A stretch of 64,000 nt of DNA from Mesodorylaimus sp. YZB2_4 (Eukaryota; Nematoda; Enoplea; Dorylaimida; Dorylaimidae): NCBI GenBank assembly GCA_030248295.1, contig JASANH010000986.1, forward strand, positions 310,001-374,000. Direction: 5' to 3'. Positions 62,530 to 64,000 of this stretch are shown one piece after another (the first letter of the stretch is position 1; each line of letters starts with the position of its first letter). A program made the translations under genes and the position numbers. The notes beneath the pieces are model-generated. The model worked only from the letters and a program-made list of their open reading frames with translations. It had not been told where the DNA came from and made no database searches.

Positions 62530-64000
62530 TCGCTAAGCCAACACCTACGCTCCATAGTTTTTTTAAGGGCGGTTGAAGAAATTTTTGTGATCAGAGAAAA
62601 CTTCTACATCCATTTCCAGGCTCTCGACCGACTGCCCAGGGTCAAGATCGCTCTGTTTGTGCTACTCGCATGGCAGGGTTCTAATGGTCACAGCACTGTC
62701 AGTATGCGTGTCGCGTCTTTACAATAAGGCTCTGTAGTATCTACATGCACCTATTTTACAATATTCACGACTCCGCGCCTTCATTGTTCTCATTGTCTCC
62801 GTGGTGAGCGGTCGGTTTGTCGCTTTGCTGTGCATTCGAGTGTTGGTGTCGGGTCGTAAGCTAGACCAATGGACGATTCGACGATCAGGGACGGCACGAC
62901 GGTTCAGGCGTTGATCAACAAGATCGCGGCCACGGACGAAGCCCGGTTGATGGTCGAGCTACTCAACGAGTTCAACGCCATCGTCGCCAAGGCGCCCGGA
63001 TTCGACAACTTCCGCATGAACATGGAGAAGAATCGATACAACGGCAACATCTTCCTCTACGATCACACCCGAGTCGTACTGCGCAACTATCCCGGTGGAG
63101 ACTACATCCACGCCAGGTTAGTGTCTGTCCTTGCAGCTTTGGTCGTCTCGAGGGGGAACTAAGGGACTTGGTTTTCAGCTACGTGGCCACGAACCAACAG
63201 ACTCGACGGTTCGTTCTGACGCAAGCCCCGCTGCCTGAAACGATCAACGACTTCTGGCATATGGTCGCGCAGGAAGAGGCGCAAGTGATCGTGGCCATCT
63301 GTCAGTTCGACGAGAGCAGCTCCCCGGCCAAGACCGAAGATCCGTTACCGATCTACTGGCCCCGAGCGGCAAGTCAAGTCGAGACCTATGGCGCGGTCGA
63401 AGTGAAGCGCACTGGTGGCAGCCAACAGCCGGGCATCACCACCACGAAGCTCAAGTGGAAGCAGGATCAAGGACCCGAACGGTCTCTGACGCACCTGCAT
63501 CTACACGCCGAGGGATGGGAACCGAAGGGACTGCCGACGGCCAAGCTGCTGCGACTGATGGACGCCGTGTGGGATGCCGAATCGGAAATGATGAAAGCCA
63601 ATGGCCATTTCAGCCATCCGCCTCCCATGATCGTCCACTGCGGCAGTGGCACCACACGATCCGGTCAGTTCACGGCCCTCGCCATCGCCATCGAAGCCAT
63701 CAAACGCGGCTGGCAGTGGTCGGTCAAGGAGATCATCATCTCCCTACAAAATCAACGATTCGGTAGGCTCGCTTCATTTTCCATTTCTTGTTAGCTTTGA
63801 CGTAATTTTTGTCGTTTTCAGGTGTGTTTCGGGAACCGTGTCAAGCGATGGCTCTCGTCTACTCGATCGTGTCGTATGCATAGTCGTCTGGGCATCTTGA
63901 GAACCCGCCGGAGAATCTGCCCAAGGTGCTGTCGCTGATCCGCAAAGAGTTGGGCGGTTGAAGAACCCGTGGACGAAGAATGGGGAGACGGTGACTTGTG
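62530..64000 (+). repeat. Right arm of the large inverted duplication
   Basis: Opposite-strand copy of 57434-58985, carrying phosphatase copy B and continuing to the window end. Confidence 0.9.
62869..63883 (+). pseudogene. Protein tyrosine phosphatase, copy B, truncated by a stop
   Basis: Exons 62869-63116, 63179-63762 and 63822-63883 match copy A in position, phase and length up to the last exon. There GCC-AAG of copy A is GCA-TAG here. The stop at 63881-63883 removes the last 26 residues; after it the frame stays open to the ancestral TGA at 63959-63961. The read-out protein is 297 residues and retains HCGSGTTRSG and the altered WPD loop GWEPKGLP. Only a few residues differ from copy A (for example Asp/Glu near the start, Ala/Thr before PGFDNF, Leu/Phe before PIYWP). 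It could still be a shortened but expressed protein, since the catalytic core is complete; I treat it as a recent, possibly decaying paralogue. Confidence 0.8.

Overview
This window is nuclear DNA from an animal, most likely a nematode. Its genes have short introns of about 50-70 bp with GT..AG borders. They include two serpentine receptors of the nematode SRA/SRAB type, a single-domain major sperm protein (MSP) gene, a tyrosinase with C-terminal ShKT domains, and duplicated single-domain tyrosine phosphatases. I cannot name the species or clade. There is no prokaryotic organisation (no operons of tightly packed ORFs), no CRISPR array and no convincing functional tRNA or rRNA gene. Exon borders below were assigned by reading splice sites and checking phase; unless stated, phases join without a break.

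Layout. 0.66-4.7 kb: RhoGAP gene (+), 5' end not resolved. 6.0-6.7: two-LIM-domain protein with an Ala/Glu/Gly/Pro repeat tail (-). 8.2-9.8: six-exon gene (+), unrecognised. 11.7-12.4: DIRAS-type Ras GTPase (-). 12.4-21.0: about 8.6 kb with no gene I can support. 21.1-21.6: MSP-domain protein (+). 21.9-23.3 and 27.6-28.7: two related SRA/SRAB-type receptors (-), flanking a divergent pair: TPR protein (-, 23.8-25.2) and STRAP WD40 protein (+, 25.6-27.4). 30.1-34.5: repeat-rich block with a tRNA-derived SINE, a Tc1/mariner remnant, a nested 1.06 kb MITE with TTA flanks and another inverted-repeat element. 36.4-37.6: DNAJB-type Hsp40 (-) with a four-unit heat shock element in front of its TATA-like box. 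39.8-41.5: FRS2-like PTB adaptor (+). 42.6-43.0: ribosomal protein eL42 (RPL36A/L44) (-). 43.4-46.7: ten-exon SLC30A7-like zinc transporter (-). 47.1-48.1: intronless rhodopsin-like receptor (+). 50.0-51.3: two-exon unrecognised gene (+). 52.3-56.4: six-exon secreted tyrosinase (+). 56.9-64.0: tyrosine phosphatase family in three copies: an orphan last exon (-), a complete copy (-) and an inverted copy (+) that carries a premature stop.

Themes. Housekeeping genes (eL42, STRAP, Hsp40, ZnT7) lie among signalling genes (RhoGAP, DIRAS, FRS2-like adaptor, three 7TM receptors, phosphatases). The most unusual structure is the phosphatase inverted duplication at 57-64 kb: arms of about 1.5 kb, about 3.5 kb apart, with two further perfect or near-perfect hairpins in the spacer. 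The encoded phosphatases keep the Cys/Arg signature but have an altered WPD loop. The RhoGAP also appears to lack its arginine finger, and the DIRAS protein has the family's Ser in place of the Ras Gln61.
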